NCBI GenBank assembly: GCA_947172415.1
Contig: OX359198.1
Span: 1,767,401-1,831,400, forward strand
Direction: 5' to 3'
Length of the DNA stretch: 64,000 nt
Origin: Chondrosia reniformis
Lineage: Eukaryota > Porifera > Demospongiae > Chondrillida > Chondrillidae
In this document: piece by piece, positions 44,919 through 58,198 of the stretch
How positions within the stretch are numbered: the stretch's first letter is position 1
Layout of the letters: each line of letters opens with the position of its first letter
Notes under the pieces: model-generated
What the model was told of the DNA's origin: nothing
What the model saw: only the letters and a program-made list of their open reading frames with translations
Databases searched by the model: none
Translations under genes and position numbers: made by a program

Positions 44919-45053
44919 TAGTTGTAATACCCCTGATTTGTTATGGTTAATTATCAAGGCGTTAGCATCACACCAAGAGCCTACTACGTCCAAACTCTTC
45001 TGTAGATCCTCTCTAGATCTGTTGGCTTCCATAAGTATTAAGTTATCAGCATA
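44919..45053 (-). pseudogene. Reverse transcriptase fragment, tail of copy B
   Basis: Same YADN...SREDLQ...GSWCDAN frame as in A, with KS for KN after LQ. Confidence 0.55.
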
Positions 45054-45310
45054 TTAGCAGTATATATGTATATATATAATTTTGTGGCGATTTAAATTTG
45101 ACAGTTTGGCGGTCCTATACATTATGCATATATACATCCTCAAAAAAACAAGTTAAATCTTGGTATATATTAGCACACATGCACATGCATGTACAGATAA
45201 TCATAATATAAGCTGTATCTAATGAAGTCAGTCCATATTTCTATATTTCTTTTCATATAAAATAGAAATAGTACTAGTGTAAATTCACACAAAATAGTTA
45301 ATATGTCTTC

Positions 45311-45496
45311 TCAGTCCACTGCCTTTGAAAACCAAACAGAAGAATCTTGTTTCTCATTTGGATTGTATCCAACTTCACCTTCCAACACATTAGAGGTGTA
45401 ACCAGGATTTTTGGAACATTCAACTTCATCTTTGTCATAGAATGATATTTCAGGTGGATCCTCATATTCATCATACTCTTTGAATTCATCAACCAT
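45311..45496 (-). pseudogene. Truncated acidic antisense ORF, copy B
   Basis: Shares the first ~58 residues with 4117-4491, then a ~190 bp deletion (CAGTCCA joined to CTGCCTTTGAA) ends the frame. C has the same deletion. Confidence 0.4.
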
Positions 45497-45599
45497 TTTC
45501 TTTTTTCATGTGACCTTTCCTCAGTCCTTCTTCTTTCTGTACAACATCTACAAGAATAACATAATGTTTACATTGCAACACAATTCAATAGCAATCCTA

Positions 45600-45830
45600 C
45601 TTATAAGTAAATAAAAACATTTTAAAAGTGAAATGAGAAGTAGGGATGGCAGTCCCTACAACAGTACCTATCACATCTAGAAAAAGCAATAAAACAAGAC
45701 AATGATCATATAATAAGGCTAACAATACACATATAGAATATATACTGCCTCAAATTTCAGTGACTTAACAATACACATCACTTCCATGTTTGGGCGCACC
45801 ATGATGGCTGAAGTCACTCAACCGGCCATT
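45600..45830. mobile_element. Diverged MITE relative, copy B
   Basis: Equivalent of 4600-4800. Confidence 0.4.
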
Positions 45831-46070
45831 CATGTGATATATACATGTGAATGCACGATTACAACTCCAGTAACTGTATTATATTAATGTCTATGGTCGA
45901 TATTTTAACTAGGCCGGCTGTACTCTAAGTCTAATTCCTAACTCAAGAGAGAATAATGTATTGATACAATTTGCAAAATAATGCTTTTAAAGCAACTGTA
46001 GCTCCAAAAATGATTTTTATATATATTGTAGGATATACTCTGTATATACGTACGTATATACGTATATGTA

Positions 46071-47563
46071 TATGGTGAGAGATAAGGGCAATTTTATGAG
46101 TTTCATCAAAATTTCAAAAACTCATTAGACATGCTCTATATTTGTCTGTGAATGCGCACAGCTTCATCTTTCCATTTGATAGAGTTACAGCCCTCACTGT
46201 ACATTAACTTTGGGTATGCAATTGCAAAGTTAATGTATGGTGAGAGATAGGGCAAATTTTAATACCATCAAAATTTTAAAAACACATTATAGACATACTT
46301 TATATGTGTCTGTGAATGCATATGCCGACGCAAATTCACAGCTTCATATCTTTCCATTTGATAGAGTTATAGCCATCAATGTATATTAAATTGGGTATGC
46401 AAAGTTAATGTTATGGTGAGAGATAAGGCAAATTATAAGTTCCATCAAAATTTCAAAAACTCATTGAACATACTCTATTATGTATCTGTGACTGCTGCCG
46501 CAAAGTCAAAGCTTCATATCTTACCATTTGATAAAGTGACAGCCATCAATGTATATTAAATTGGGTATAAAAAGTTAATGTATGGTGAGAGATAGGGCAA
46601 ATTTTAAGTTTCATCAAAATTTCACAAACCCATTGGACATGCTCTATAGATGTTTATGAATGCTGACACAAAGGTTTAGCTTCACATCTCTCCATTTGAT
46701 AGAGTTACAGCCCTCAATGTACATTTACTTCTGTATAGAAAGTAATGTATTATGAGAGATAGGGCAAATTTTAAGTTTCATCAAAATTTCACAAACCCAT
46801 TGGACCTGCTCTATAGATGTTTGTGAATGCTGACACAAAGGTTCATGATCAGCTTCATATATCTCTCTCCATTTGATAGAGTTACAGCCCTCAATGTACA
46901 TTTACTTCTGTATAGAAAGTTAATGTATTGTGAGAGATAGGGCAAATTTTAAGTTTCATCAAAATTTCAAAAACCCATTGGCCATGTTGTATAGATGTCT
47001 GTGAATGCTGACACAAATGTTTAGCTTCATATCTCTCCATTTGATGGAGTTACAGCCCTCAATGTACATTAACTTCTGGTATACAAAGTTAATGTATTGT
47101 GAGAGATAGGGCAAATTTTAAGTTTCATCAAAATTTCAAAAACCCATTGGCCATGTTGTATAGATGTCTGTGAATGCTGACACAAATGTTTAGCTTCATA
47201 TCTCTCCATTTGATGGAGTTACAGCCCTCAATGTACGTTAACTTCTGGTATACAAAGTTAATGTATTGTGAGAGATAGGGCAAATTTTAAGTTTCATCAA
47301 AATTTCAAAAACCCTATGGCCATGTTGTATAGATGTCTGTGAATGCTGACACAAAGGTGTGGCTTCATATCTCTCCATTTGATAGAGTTACAGCCCTCAA
47401 TGTGTGATTACATCTGGTATACAAAGTTAATGTATTGTGAGAGATAGGGCAATTTTTAACCTTCATCACAATTTCAAAAACCCATTGGACATGCTCTATA
47501 AGATGTCTGTGAATGCTGACAAAAAGATTTAGCTTCATATCTCGTCATTTGATAGAGTTACAG
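46071..47563. repeat. 169-bp satellite array after copy B
   Basis: About nine monomers: diverged at the gene side, close to consensus from ~46920. Confidence 0.95.
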
Positions 47564-48613
47564 AACTACAGTTAAGTGTACTGTTTTGTTAGAGAAAATT
47601 GCGTAATACTATATATGGCCGACCGTTTGAAGGTATAATAAAGGACAAAATTTAAAACTATATCTGAAAATCTAGAATACTTTCCAATTTTTTATACATA
47701 GGGATATGCACTTTGTAGTACTTGATTGTTATTGAAGTACTATCTATCCATATATTTTGATATGGATCTAGTTAAAGTGAAATTTCGTCAATCGACAGCC
47801 AACGAAACTCCAAAGAAAAAAAGTTGGACCATACCGAACGCTACCATCCACGACGCTCATAGGCCGGGATCGTTGGTAACGCTCTGCCGAGTTGAGCTTT
47901 GGGTGTCACTTGCGTGAGAAGAACCAGTTCTTCTCGATATGGCCGACTCATATGAATCCTTAAAGATATCAGATGCCAATCCCACATTACGTGGAACCCC
48001 CCCGAAATCCGGATTATTGGTGAGCACGTCTCTATGGCACCAACCGATTAGGAGACAGCTTCAGAGTCTAAGCGCTACCAACCTCTATGGGAACCGCAAC
48101 CACCATAGAGATGTGTCCAGGTAGGCCTACTTTATAAGGTTTTTCGCTTCTATTTATATGAAGTTTTGTCCAAAGAAAACGGTTGTGGTTGGGACCTTTT
48201 TTAATATATTTCTCGTTAATTCCAGATCAGTGAATTGTTTCAAGCACATTTAAAGACATAGGCAGTATTAGTGGTTCACCTGAAAACTGGGAAAAGCGAT
48301 AAAAATCCTGTAAGTGTCTTGATGGGCCGAGGAGAACGACTTTTCTGATACCAATTATTTTCGAGAAATCGTCAAATTATTCCACTTTAATTCCAGACCA
48401 GTGAATCGTTCCAAGCAATTTTACACACATACGCAGTATTTCCAATACATCTCAAAACTGTGGCAAATGGATAAAAGCCTGTATGTATCTTGGTGGAGGG
48501 AGGAGAGCGACTTTTCGTGATACAGAAAACTAGATATAGTGAGAGGTCCGTTATTTATCGCCTGTACGATATTTATATCTATGATCGATATTTCAACTAG
48601 GCCGGTTTTATTA
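47564..48613. repeat. Cassette copy 4
   Basis: Same junctions and short frames as cassette 2. Confidence 0.75.
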
Positions 48614-49686
48614 GATGTCTGTGAATGCTGACACAAATATGTAGCTTCATATCTCTCCATTTGATGGAGTGACAGCCCTCAATGTACATTAACTTCTGGT
48701 ATACAAAGTTAATGTATTGTGAGAGATAGGGCAAATTTTAAGTTTCATCAAAATTTCAAAAACCCATTGGCCATGTTGTATAGATGTTTGTGAATGCTGA
48801 CACAAATGTTTAGCTTCATATCTCTCCATTTGATGGAGTTACAGCCCTCAATGTACATTGAATTCTGGTATACAAAGTTAATGTATTGTGAGAGATAGGG
48901 TAAATTTTAAGTTTCATCAAAATTTCAAAAACCTATTGGACATGTTGTAGAGATGTCTGTGAATGCTGACACAAATTTTTAGCTTCATATCTCTCCATTT
49001 GATAGAGTTACAGCCCTCAATGTATATAAACTTCTGGTATACAAAGTTAATGTATTGTGAGAGATAGGGCAAATTTTAAGTTTCATCAAAATTTCAAAAA
49101 CCTTATGATCATGTTGTATAGATGTCTGTGAATGCTGACAAAAAGATTTAGCTTCATATTTCTCCATTTGATGGAGTTACAGCCCTCAATGTACATTAAA
49201 TTCTGGTATACAAAGTTAATGTATTGTGAGAGATAGAGTAAATTTTAAGTTTCATCAAAATTTCAAAAACCTGTTGGACATGTTGTATAGATGTCTGTGA
49301 ATGCTGACACAAATATTTAGCTTCATATCTCTCCATTTGATAGAGTTACAGCCCTCAATGTACATTAACTTCTGGTATACAAAGTTAATGTATTGTGAGA
49401 TAGGGCAAATTTTAATTTTCATCAAAATTTCAAAATCTGTTGGACATGTTGTATAGATGTCTGTGAATGCTGACACAAATGTTTAGCTTCATATCTCTCC
49501 ATTTGATGGAGTTACAGCCCTCAATATACATTAACTTCTGGTATACAAAGTTAATGTATTGTGAGAGATAGGGCAAATCTTAAGTTTCATCAAAATTTCA
49601 AAAACCTTTTGGTCATGTTGTATAGATGTCTGTGAATGCTGACAAAAAGATTTAGCTTCATATCTCGTCATTTGATAGAGTTACAG
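48614..49686. repeat. 169-bp satellite array between cassettes 4 and 5
   Basis: About six monomers; one near 49390 is 4 bp short (GTGAGATAGGG). Confidence 0.95.
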
Positions 49687-50726
49687 AACTACAGTTAAGT
49701 GTACTGTTTTGTTAGAGAAAATTGCGTAATACTATATATGGCCGACCGTTTGAAGGTATAATAAAGGACAAAATTTAAAACTATATCTGAAAATCTAGAA
49801 TACTTTCCAATTTTTTATACATAGGGATATGCACTTTGTAGTACTTGATTGTTATTGAAGTACTATCTATCCATATATTTTGATATGGATCTAGTTAAAG
49901 TGAAATTTCGTCAATCGACAGCCAACGAAACTCCAAAGAAAAAAAGTTGGACCATACCGAACGCTACCATCCACGACGCTCATAGGCCGGGATCGTTGGT
50001 AACGCTCTGCCGAGTTGAGCTTTGGGTGTCACTTGCGTGAGAAGAACCAGTTCTTCTCGATATGGCCGACTCATATGAATCCTTAAAGATATCAGATGCC
50101 AATCCCACATTACGTGGAACCCCCCCGAAATCCGGATTATTGGTGAGCACGTCTCTATGGCACCAACCGATTAGGAGACAGCTTCAGAGTCTAAGCGCTA
50201 CCAACCTCTATGGGAACCGCAACCACCATAGAGATGTGTCCAGGTAGGCCTACTTTATAAGGTTTTTCGCTTCTATTTATATGAAGTTTTGTCCAAAGAA
50301 AACGGTTGTGGTTGGGACCTTTTTTAATATATTTCTCGTTATTTCCAGATCAGTGAATTGTTTCAAGCACATTTAAAGACATAGGCAGTATTAGTGGTTC
50401 ACCTGAAAACTGGGAAAAGCGATAAAAATCCTGCAAGTGTCTTGATGGGCCGAGGAGAACGACTTTTCTGATCCCAATTATTTTCGAGAAATCGTCAAAT
50501 TATTCCACTTTAATCCAGACCAGTGAATCGTTCCAAGTAATTTTACACACATACGCAGTATTTCCAATACATCTCAAAACTGTGGCAAATGGATAAAACC
50601 TGTATGTGTCTTGGTGGAGGGAGGAGAGCGACTTTTCATGATACAGAAAACTAGATATAGTGAGAGGTCCGATATTTATCGCCTGTACGATATTTATATC
50701 TATGATCGATATTTCAACTAGCGGTT
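49687..50726. repeat. Cassette copy 5
   Basis: As copy 3: left junction with satellite, right end CTAGCGGTTCTCAG running into the CLN3-fragment block. Confidence 0.7.
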
Positions 50727-50995
50727 CTCAGAATATTTTATCCCTCGTGTATTTTATCCGCCCGGATAGTATAAACTATCCGAGCGGATAAACGATACTA
50801 TATAGGAAATTTTATCCTACCCTACGTTTTAAGCGTATCATCATGAAATGCTTTAGATACATGCATAAGAAGCAACCTTGGGCCGAAAGGGGGATGTGAT
50901 TTTAGGATTTTGGGCATTTTTTCATAAATAAATAAATAGATATTGGAACTGTTTAAATTGTGATTGACTTCTTTGTTTTACTGTATATAGTGCAG

Positions 50996-51620
50996 AATAT
51001 CTCATCTTGTGAGGTGCTGAACATTACAGTATATAACGGAACAGAGTCTAGTTATGTAAAGAGATGTTGCAATGTGGAATCAACTGGAGTGAGTATATAT
51101 ATGTCAGTACATTATGTGGTATGCATGAGTGGACCACTATTATTAGACACCCTTTTAATATATAGTATGTGCACATCTTGTATACGTTGTACCCATTTAG
51201 AGGTTGAGGTTGTTTACAAATAAAGTTCATTGCTGTGTTTTATAGCCAAATATATTGATGAAGAATCTATTTTTGTTAGTTAGTCTAATTTGCTGTATGC
51301 CAATCAGTGAACCAATAAATATAATTTCTTTGAACTGGTCATTATTTAAATGGGAATCTACCAAATCCTATGTATTTCATAGTCAAATATTAGACTAGTC
51401 TGGCTGCCAACCTTTCAATCTTCCAATTGTGGTTGAGTAAGTAGAGCCTCATTGGATCTCTTACATTGTCTGTGACTATCCACTCCTATTTAGCAGATGG
51501 TAGTGTAAAGACAACTTAATACAGTGTATACTTATTTCAGGTCATCCTGTTGGTTGACGTTCTACCCACTCTGATAATCCAATTAACAGCCCCTTGGTTT
51601 ATGCACCTGATACCATATTG
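50996..51620 (+). pseudogene. CLN3: CLN3 exon fragment pair, before gene C
   Basis: Exons 50996-51088 and 51541-51620, duplicates of 31481-31573 and 32026-32105. The second reads VILLVDVLPTL: the conserved Ala of LLAD is Val, a sign of drift. Confidence 0.7.
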
Positions 51621-51973
51621 GTGAGTCTCGAACTCGTCCATTCGTCTCTTCACTATGTTTTTCTTTTTTTGTAACACACGTGCACTTTGGATTTCTCTGT
51701 TGATATTTGTACTATATAAGCTAGCTTTACTAATTGCAGTAAAGATTTGCTTCGCTCGGGAATACGCCTGCTTGGTGGGGTTCTTGCGCAAAAACCAGCA
51801 AAGCTCTTGCGCATTATCTGTCCTGGGTATGAGCTTCTTCACCGGCGAGGCTAATTGCATTTCAATGTATGCCCTAGTATATATACTCCAGGACCATATA
51901 CAAAATACATGGATGTACATGCATATGTTGACAATGGAGTGCCACTCATGATCAGCCGTGATTGTATTCTTAC

Positions 51974-52067
51974 ATGCGAATCAGCCCTGTGTTCAATCTT
52001 CTGAACAATATCAAAAGCTGCACTCAACATTATCATAAATGGAAAGTTATTGCAAAGCCCTATTATC
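51974..52067 (-). pseudogene. CLN3: Inverted CLN3 exon, before gene C
   Basis: Duplicate of 32458-32551, with GLCNNF and MLSAAFDI; acceptor is ATTGCCAG here. Confidence 0.7.
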
Positions 52068-53401
52068 CTGGCAATAGAGAAATGTGTTGGGAAATGATTT
52101 CAGTTGATAAATCATGAAGAGATTATATTATAACAGTATTATTAGAAAACAGACAACCCCACAAACCTAAGGTATTTTGGGGCTGCATGCAAAAATTGGG
52201 GCTGGAGGGGTCAAATTGAAAATTTTCAAAATATAGGGGGTGGGGCAATGATGTGAAAGTGTAATAGTAACTTCCTAAAATTCTAGGGGGGGGCAATAGG
52301 GGGATTCCCTCTCTGCCTCCCCTCTATACAGCCCTTGACTTTTATATAAATTCTGATCTAACAATAAGCATATATTATAAAGGGCGACTTATTTTTCCTA
52401 TGAAAATATCCAAGATACGAAGTGAAGTGATTCCCAAGTTTGATGGTCTGAAAAACATGAATACATTCTCAAATGCATGGATTATATGTTTAATTTCTTT
52501 GAAAGTCAGCATCATTGATTTCTTAAGTATCAGCGTCCATGTCACAATAATGGTAATGTTATGTACTACATATGCCATTTACTACATAATTAACTGATGT
52601 ATTAAACTCGCCAAAATCCTATATTTCTCAGCTTATTGGAATTCACATTTTCTTTTAAAATACTTTACAACTCCCTTCTTCACAGTCGCCGCTCTGTCTT
52701 TCTTGCCCACCTCATCCATATGAGCCACGCCTAATACATATACCTAGGACCACTGAACCAATTGTGATAGCAGGATTTCTACTGGTTCAATAATATTGAA
52801 CCATCTCGAGCAGGGGTTAAATTAGCAAAAATCTTCACCCCTCTATTTAGTTTAATGTTTCAACTGAAACGAATTTACCCGTTACTGCAGGATTTCTAAT
52901 GGTCTCAATAAGCCTTTTGCCAAAATGGGAACGTATAGAAGATCTATGATTATGATTTTACCGGGAAACGTTGTATTACGCATGCGCAGCCAGTCTCTTT
53001 AAGGCCACGTGAGCATATGAATTAACACGTGCACGTAACTGGCGAATCACCATCCCAAGAAACACGAGCAAGAAGAGTAAAAGTGAGTTGTAAATATTCT
53101 TGTCCCCTCGAGGCCTTCATTGTAATGAAGTAGGACGTTTCAAGGGAGGACAATAGCCTAGGCATGAGGACGAGGATTAAAATACAGTACAGTCTAGCAA
53201 GCCAGAGGCTATCCACTCCGAGTGATGCCGAGTGGGGGAGAGAAAGAAACTGTGTAAAGTAGTTACACAGCTGTGGTAGATATGGACATCACTGTCTATA
53301 TCTTAAACATGTTTTTGCATTTTCCCTCAAGTTGTTAACTATAACCTAAGTTGAACTTTTGAAGACACACGTACTTTACCTCTCATGAAATTCTATTTCA
53401 G
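52068..53401 (+). promoter_or_regulatory. Block upstream of gene C with shared leader
   Basis: 52068-52875 matches 32552-33369 (G-rich repeat, palindrome near 52780). 52876-53401 is the leader found before D and B, ending ATTCTATTTCAG. An open frame starting at ATG 53164 and covering MRTRIKIQYSLASQRL could be a first exon; its end phase does not clearly match. Confidence 0.4.
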
Positions 53402-53433
53402 TTCGTTACAGAATTGCTGAGGTTGAGAAGGAA

Positions 53434-53720
53434 ATGACTGAGGTTGAGAAGATTAGGAAAGATATTGCTGAGGTTGAGAAGAAAATGACTGAGTTTGAGA
53501 AGATCAAGAAGGATATTGCTGAGGTTGAGAAGGAAATGACTGAGGTTGAGAAGATCAAGAAGGATATTGCAGAGTTTGAGAAGGAAATGACTGAGGTTGA
53601 GAAGGAAATGACTGAGGTTGAGAAGATCAAGAAGGATATTGCAGAGTTTGAGAAGGAAATGACTGAGGTTGAGAAGATCAAGAAGGATATTGCTGAGGTT
53701 GAGAAGAAAATGGTTGAGAA
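53434..53720 (+). repeat. Coding repeat of the coiled-coil exon
   Basis: 51-bp units encoding MTEVEKIKKDIAEFEKE, mixed with 21-bp units encoding MTEVEKE. B and D carry about half as many. Confidence 0.7.
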
Positions 53721-56227
53721 GATTAGGAAAGATATTGTTGAGAATGAAATGGGTGCTGACATTATCAAGAAGGATTCTGAACTGTAAGATCTGTGTGTGT
53801 GTGTTTGCCATTCCGTGGTTACCTAGAGGGTCATTGGCATGCACCCCAATTAAGGGAATACACATGTAGCTATTTGTTAATTGCCAATCTGTGGTCACTG
53901 TTAAAACGACTTGACTCATTTCAGTCCATGCAACTATCTGTGTGTGTGTGCAGAGATAATAATAGTCATTCTAGGCTTTGTTATATCACCCTAAGAGTAG
54001 AGTAGTGTCTTCGAAGTACTCATCATTATGTATGATTTTTATGAAATACAGGAAGACATCCTGTGAAAGAATGACATCACTTGTGGAAGGAATGAAATCA
54101 CTCATGGAAGAGAAAGACTCTCCTATGTCTCCAAAGACTACAAGATACACTGAACCATTACATGAAGGTATATTATTACCATTGCATGCGCTAAAACTAA
54201 ATGATATACAGTGCAGTCCACGTAATTCGAATCCATTTTTGACGGAATTTCGCCTATTTTGAATAGAACTCCGGTTCCCTGTATAGTCCCAGTACATCAA
54301 TTTTGTTGGGAATTTTCGTTTATTTTGGAGAGAATACTGAAGTATGTTAACACAAATAAGTGAGCCTCAAAGTTATTTAGGTGGCAATTGCACCTTTAAC
54401 GGTTAAGAAAATTAGCTAAATCATCATTCATCATTCTCAGTGTGGTGTTATTCTCTAGCTATGCAACGTTCACGGTACCAATCACTTACCCTCAAACGAA
54501 AACTAGAGATTATCGATCTCATTGACAACACTCCATCTGAAAAGAAGAAAAAGGACATTGCTACTGAAATAGGAATTCCACCGAGTACCCTCAGCACTAT
54601 TCTGAAAAACAGGGATACTCTACAGGCTAGCTAAACATTTGGAAGTAGCAAAAATGGAGTAACCCTACACGTCCTGATGTAGATGTAGATATTTCACTTG
54701 TATTTTTTACTGTTTAGACATCACTTTGCTATTTTGTACATAATCCTGATAATTCTAAATTCCTGTTATTTCAAGTTTTTCCTGATTCCCTAGAGATTCG
54801 AATTAAGTGGACTGCACTGTAGTTATGCTATGACAGAACCTTAGGTGTTATACACATACTTCACTCCTTTTGTAGAGCCTACATTACTCCTTCGCTCTCC
54901 ATCCAAAACTACAAGTAAAGAGGTTAAATCACGGAGTACAACAGGTGATGTGTATGACCATTGGTTTGCCTTACGCATGTACGAATTGAAAAACTATCTG
55001 GCTAACAATCCGATACAACTCGGAAACAGGGACCACCCTACCCTAAATTTGCCCTTTAAGGGGAAAACCGTGGAGATACAGGTTTTTCATTTAAAGGAAA
55101 TTATAACATGTTGGAAGCAAATGAAAAAATTTTATTATGAAGAATGTTCCACAGCTACATTAGCGGTTGGACTAGAGCGCTTTCTATTTCCAACTAATGC
55201 TGGCATACTTCCTGATGGTGTTTGTTGTCATGAAATGCCAATTTCTGATGGAAGCCGTGTAAAGTCTGACTTCAGTGTTTTTCCGTATCTATATATAGTG
55301 GGAAGGAATTTCAGGCGCAGAAGGAGGATGTTGAAACAAAATACATTTGTAGCAGTTTCAGACTTCAAAAAATCCGATTTTAACCAATCAAAAAATGAAT
55401 CATTTGCATACAGTTTGGCACAACAGCAGGGCAATACCGCTTTAGTTAGACTTTTGTTTCCAATGACCAAGCACCGTGTCATGTTACAGATCTACGTGCC
55501 TATATCTGGATCTGTGCTTTTGATCAATATATTTGATGGTGATACCTCAGAAGCCAACCTTGCACAATTCTTCTGCATGTTGTACGTTGGAGTAAAATAT
55601 TTACTTCATTCTCCAATCAAATCAACCATGGCCCCACATCCTATAGATGATGATGAATTGAAATTGAATTATTACGCAAAGCATACCAATCCACGTGTGC
55701 TAATAAGTGAAGACAATTTTATTTATAAGCTGTATGACACTGTCAGGAATAAGCCTCAATTGGAAGTTGCAAAATTAGTCCTTCGTGATGCAACAGTTGA
55801 GCAGTTGAGTGATGACGGACGTTACTGTTATCTAAAGTATGAATATCGAGAGGATGATGCAAATCCAGATTTGAATTCCTTCCAGAAAATTTTAAATCAG
55901 CTTCATGAGATTCATGAAGAGGGGTATGTCCACTCTGACATAAGGAGGCAGAATATTGTGCTTGGCAAGCATTCTGCATGCATAATAGACTTTCATTTTG
56001 CCGAAAAAGAAGGTGTCAACTATCCGTTAACCTACAATAGCTCTCCAGAAATAAAAGAACGCCACCCAAAGGCAAAAGCGGGCCTACCAAGGAAGAAAAT
56101 TCATGATGTTCATGCCCTTGACGTGATTATGAGAATCTATAATTTTTCTGGGATCATGGAACAGTACAGATCTGGTAAATCACTCTTGGAAATAGCTACA
56201 AGTATAACTGAAGACATGGAAATGTAA
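53434..56227 (+). CDS. Copy C: intact coiled-coil + PD-(D/E)XK-like + kinase-like gene
   Basis: Exons 53434-53783 (opens at acceptor 53402; first Met 53434; ends CT/GTAAGA), 54052-54167 (ends GAAG/GTATAT) and 54876-56227, with exact phase matches; ~605 residues. Exon 1 is a tandem coiled coil of MTEVEKIKKDIAEFEKE units. Exon 3 holds a nuclease-like region (KSDFSVF, Asp 55268-55270; VAVSDFKKSD, Asp 55361-55363) and a kinase-like region with Lys in FIYKLYD, catalytic HSDIRRQN (55931 on) and IIDFHF (55988 on; A and B have DFDL). Nuclease plus atypical kinase is an arrangement described for some Crinkler-type eukaryotic effectors; that parallel is inference. The only copy here without a break, though the Asp to His change after DF is odd. 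The intron at 54168-54875 holds a Tigger derivative. Confidence 0.7.
54209..54819. mobile_element. Pogo/Tigger-type transposon derivative, 611 bp
   Basis: Terminal inverted repeats start CAGTGCAGTCCAC and end GTGGACTGCACTG (25 bp, one mismatch), flanked by TA on both sides. The insertion is absent from the same intron in B (41898-41989). It encodes only the start of a CENP-B/pogo-type transposase, so it is a deletion derivative. Confidence 0.85.
54461..54634 (+). pseudogene. Pogo/Tigger transposase N-terminal fragment
   Basis: ATG 54461 starts MQRSRYQSLTLKRKLEIIDL, followed by KKDIATEIGIPPSTLSTILK and a stop after 57 residues. This is the CENP-B N-terminal helix-turn-helix (K..LTL..KLEII, ..IA.E.GIP.STLSTI..), which binds the terminal repeats. 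The second HTH and the DDE domain are missing. Confidence 0.75.
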
Positions 56228-56228
56228 A

Positions 56229-56253
56229 ACACTAATTTATATATTATTAGTGT
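56229..56253 (+). promoter_or_regulatory. Hairpin after stop of copy C
   Basis: ACACTAAT...ATTAGTGT, as after A and B. Confidence 0.4.
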
Positions 56254-57479
56254 AATGTGTTGTCAAGTTAAATTTTTAAATATTGTTGCACAAAGTACTT
56301 TTCACTGAAGGAATGCATATTTAAAACATGATTTTCTGTAACTGAGGTTCGAGTAAGTTTGATGATTGTGAACTCCCACAGACACACTAAACTAAAGTGA
56401 GGTATGAACACTTGCAGTAACTTGACCCTTTGAGATGGTTATGTATATACGTACATATAAACACCACTGAAACAATGCACTCGCATATGGAACATGGACT
56501 TTACTTCATGATCAGTTTAGGTTATTACAGAAGAATCCTTATACAGTACGTAGAGGGATCAGTCATCCTATAGGTTAACTAAATATAGTTCTGGTCGGCT
56601 CATTGATGGCAAACCCCATGGCCATTGAAACACTCTGTAAAGAGAGGGGTTAACACTCATGGTAATATTAACCCCATGCAGTTGGAGATGGTTCATGGGC
56701 AATGCCGCTTATTTATAATCCTAATTTAGAGGCTTCCGTAGTATATACTATACATATAGAACCTTGAATACTGTATTATATATCTAATAGAAGCCCAAGG
56801 CTTCTATTAGAGACAGGCTTGTTTTAGAGACCTGGACATATTTATATATATATATATGTATATATGTTGGAAACACTTGTGTTCTGTGCATGACTGCAAT
56901 ATTCTAGTGTTACATTTTGTCATTTGTGGGCAGTTTAAATCTAATTAAGTAATGCTTGAAATGTTCTTAATTTTCTCTAGAAATAAATTCTAATTGGATC
57001 ATGACCTGATATGGTTAATGATAGAGTTCAATGATAATATAGTTGGCTCACTGTTCTTATACATATTTAATGCTCACTTGTGCATGTAGTATATAGGATG
57101 GTCCAAAAACATGGCTGCCTCTCATACTAAATTGTCACCACACAAATCAATAATTAGATATTCCAAAAACACACTATAATTACACATCATTGTATACCAT
57201 TACAATATAAAGAAACTTTTAAAATATATGCATATCCTAGGGCCATGGCTTGTTTGACCAGAGACCATAGATTTCCCACAAGCGTGACAGAGTCCTTTTG
57301 GGAAAGTTCTGGTTGGTTCCAACATCATACGGAGAATTTGGTGAAAGTAAAACCAGTGTAGAAACAACACGCTGAGTTATGATAAAGAGCCAGCAATTAT
57401 ATATATACTATATATACATATAAGGGGACGATGGTCGACCAGGTGTCCGCCATTTTATCAATATGCCATTCCTGTTTTA
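56254..57479. other. Non-coding tail of copy C
   Basis: Closer to B than to A throughout (shared indels). Contains the 29-bp hairpin at 56783-56811. No gene seen. Confidence 0.5.
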
Positions 57480-57750
57480 AACAAGTATATAAAAAAAGAT
57501 TTACAAAAATGATGTTAGAAGTAGGAGTGGCAGTGTTCACTAAGACATCTGCAAAAAGTATCGGAACAAGACATGTACAGTCATAATTATATGATAAGGC
57601 TAATCATACAGAAGTTGCATACATATATACTGAAATTTAAATAACTTAACCATACACTTCTGTGTTTGGGTACACCGAGCTGAAGTAGGAAGGATACTTT
57701 TGCAGATGCATAGTGAACACTGCCAATAATATTCCTACTTGTTCCGTTTT
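57480..57750. mobile_element. MITE, tail of copy C
   Basis: Same family and position as 2237-2500 and 44580-44850. Confidence 0.6.
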
Positions 57751-57818
57751 ACCTCATCGATCATGAGTCATCCTGGGTGATAGGCCTATAGGTATACTGT
57801 ATATCATTATTATAGTTG

Positions 57819-57953
57819 TAATACCCCTGATTTGTTATGGTTAATTATCAAGGCGTTAGCATCACACCGGTACGAAGAGCCTACTACGTCCAAACTCTTC
57901 TGTAGATCCTCTCTAGATCTGTTGGCTTCCATAAGTATTAAGTTATCAGCATA
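57819..57953 (-). pseudogene. Reverse transcriptase fragment, tail of copy C
   Basis: As in B, but with a few extra bases (CACCGGTACGAAGAG) that break the frame after the Trp motif. Confidence 0.5.
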
Positions 57954-58198
57954 TTAGCAGTATGTATATATATAATTTTGTGGCGATTTAAATTTGACAG
58001 TTTGGCGGTCCTATACATTATGCATATATACATCCTCAAAAAAACAAGTTAAATCTTGGTATATATTAGCACACATGCACATGCATGTACAGATAATCAT
58101 AATATAAGCTGTATCTACTGAAGTCAGTCCATATTTCTTTTCATATAAAATAGAAATAGTACTAGTGTAAATTCACACAAAATAGTTAATATGTCTTC

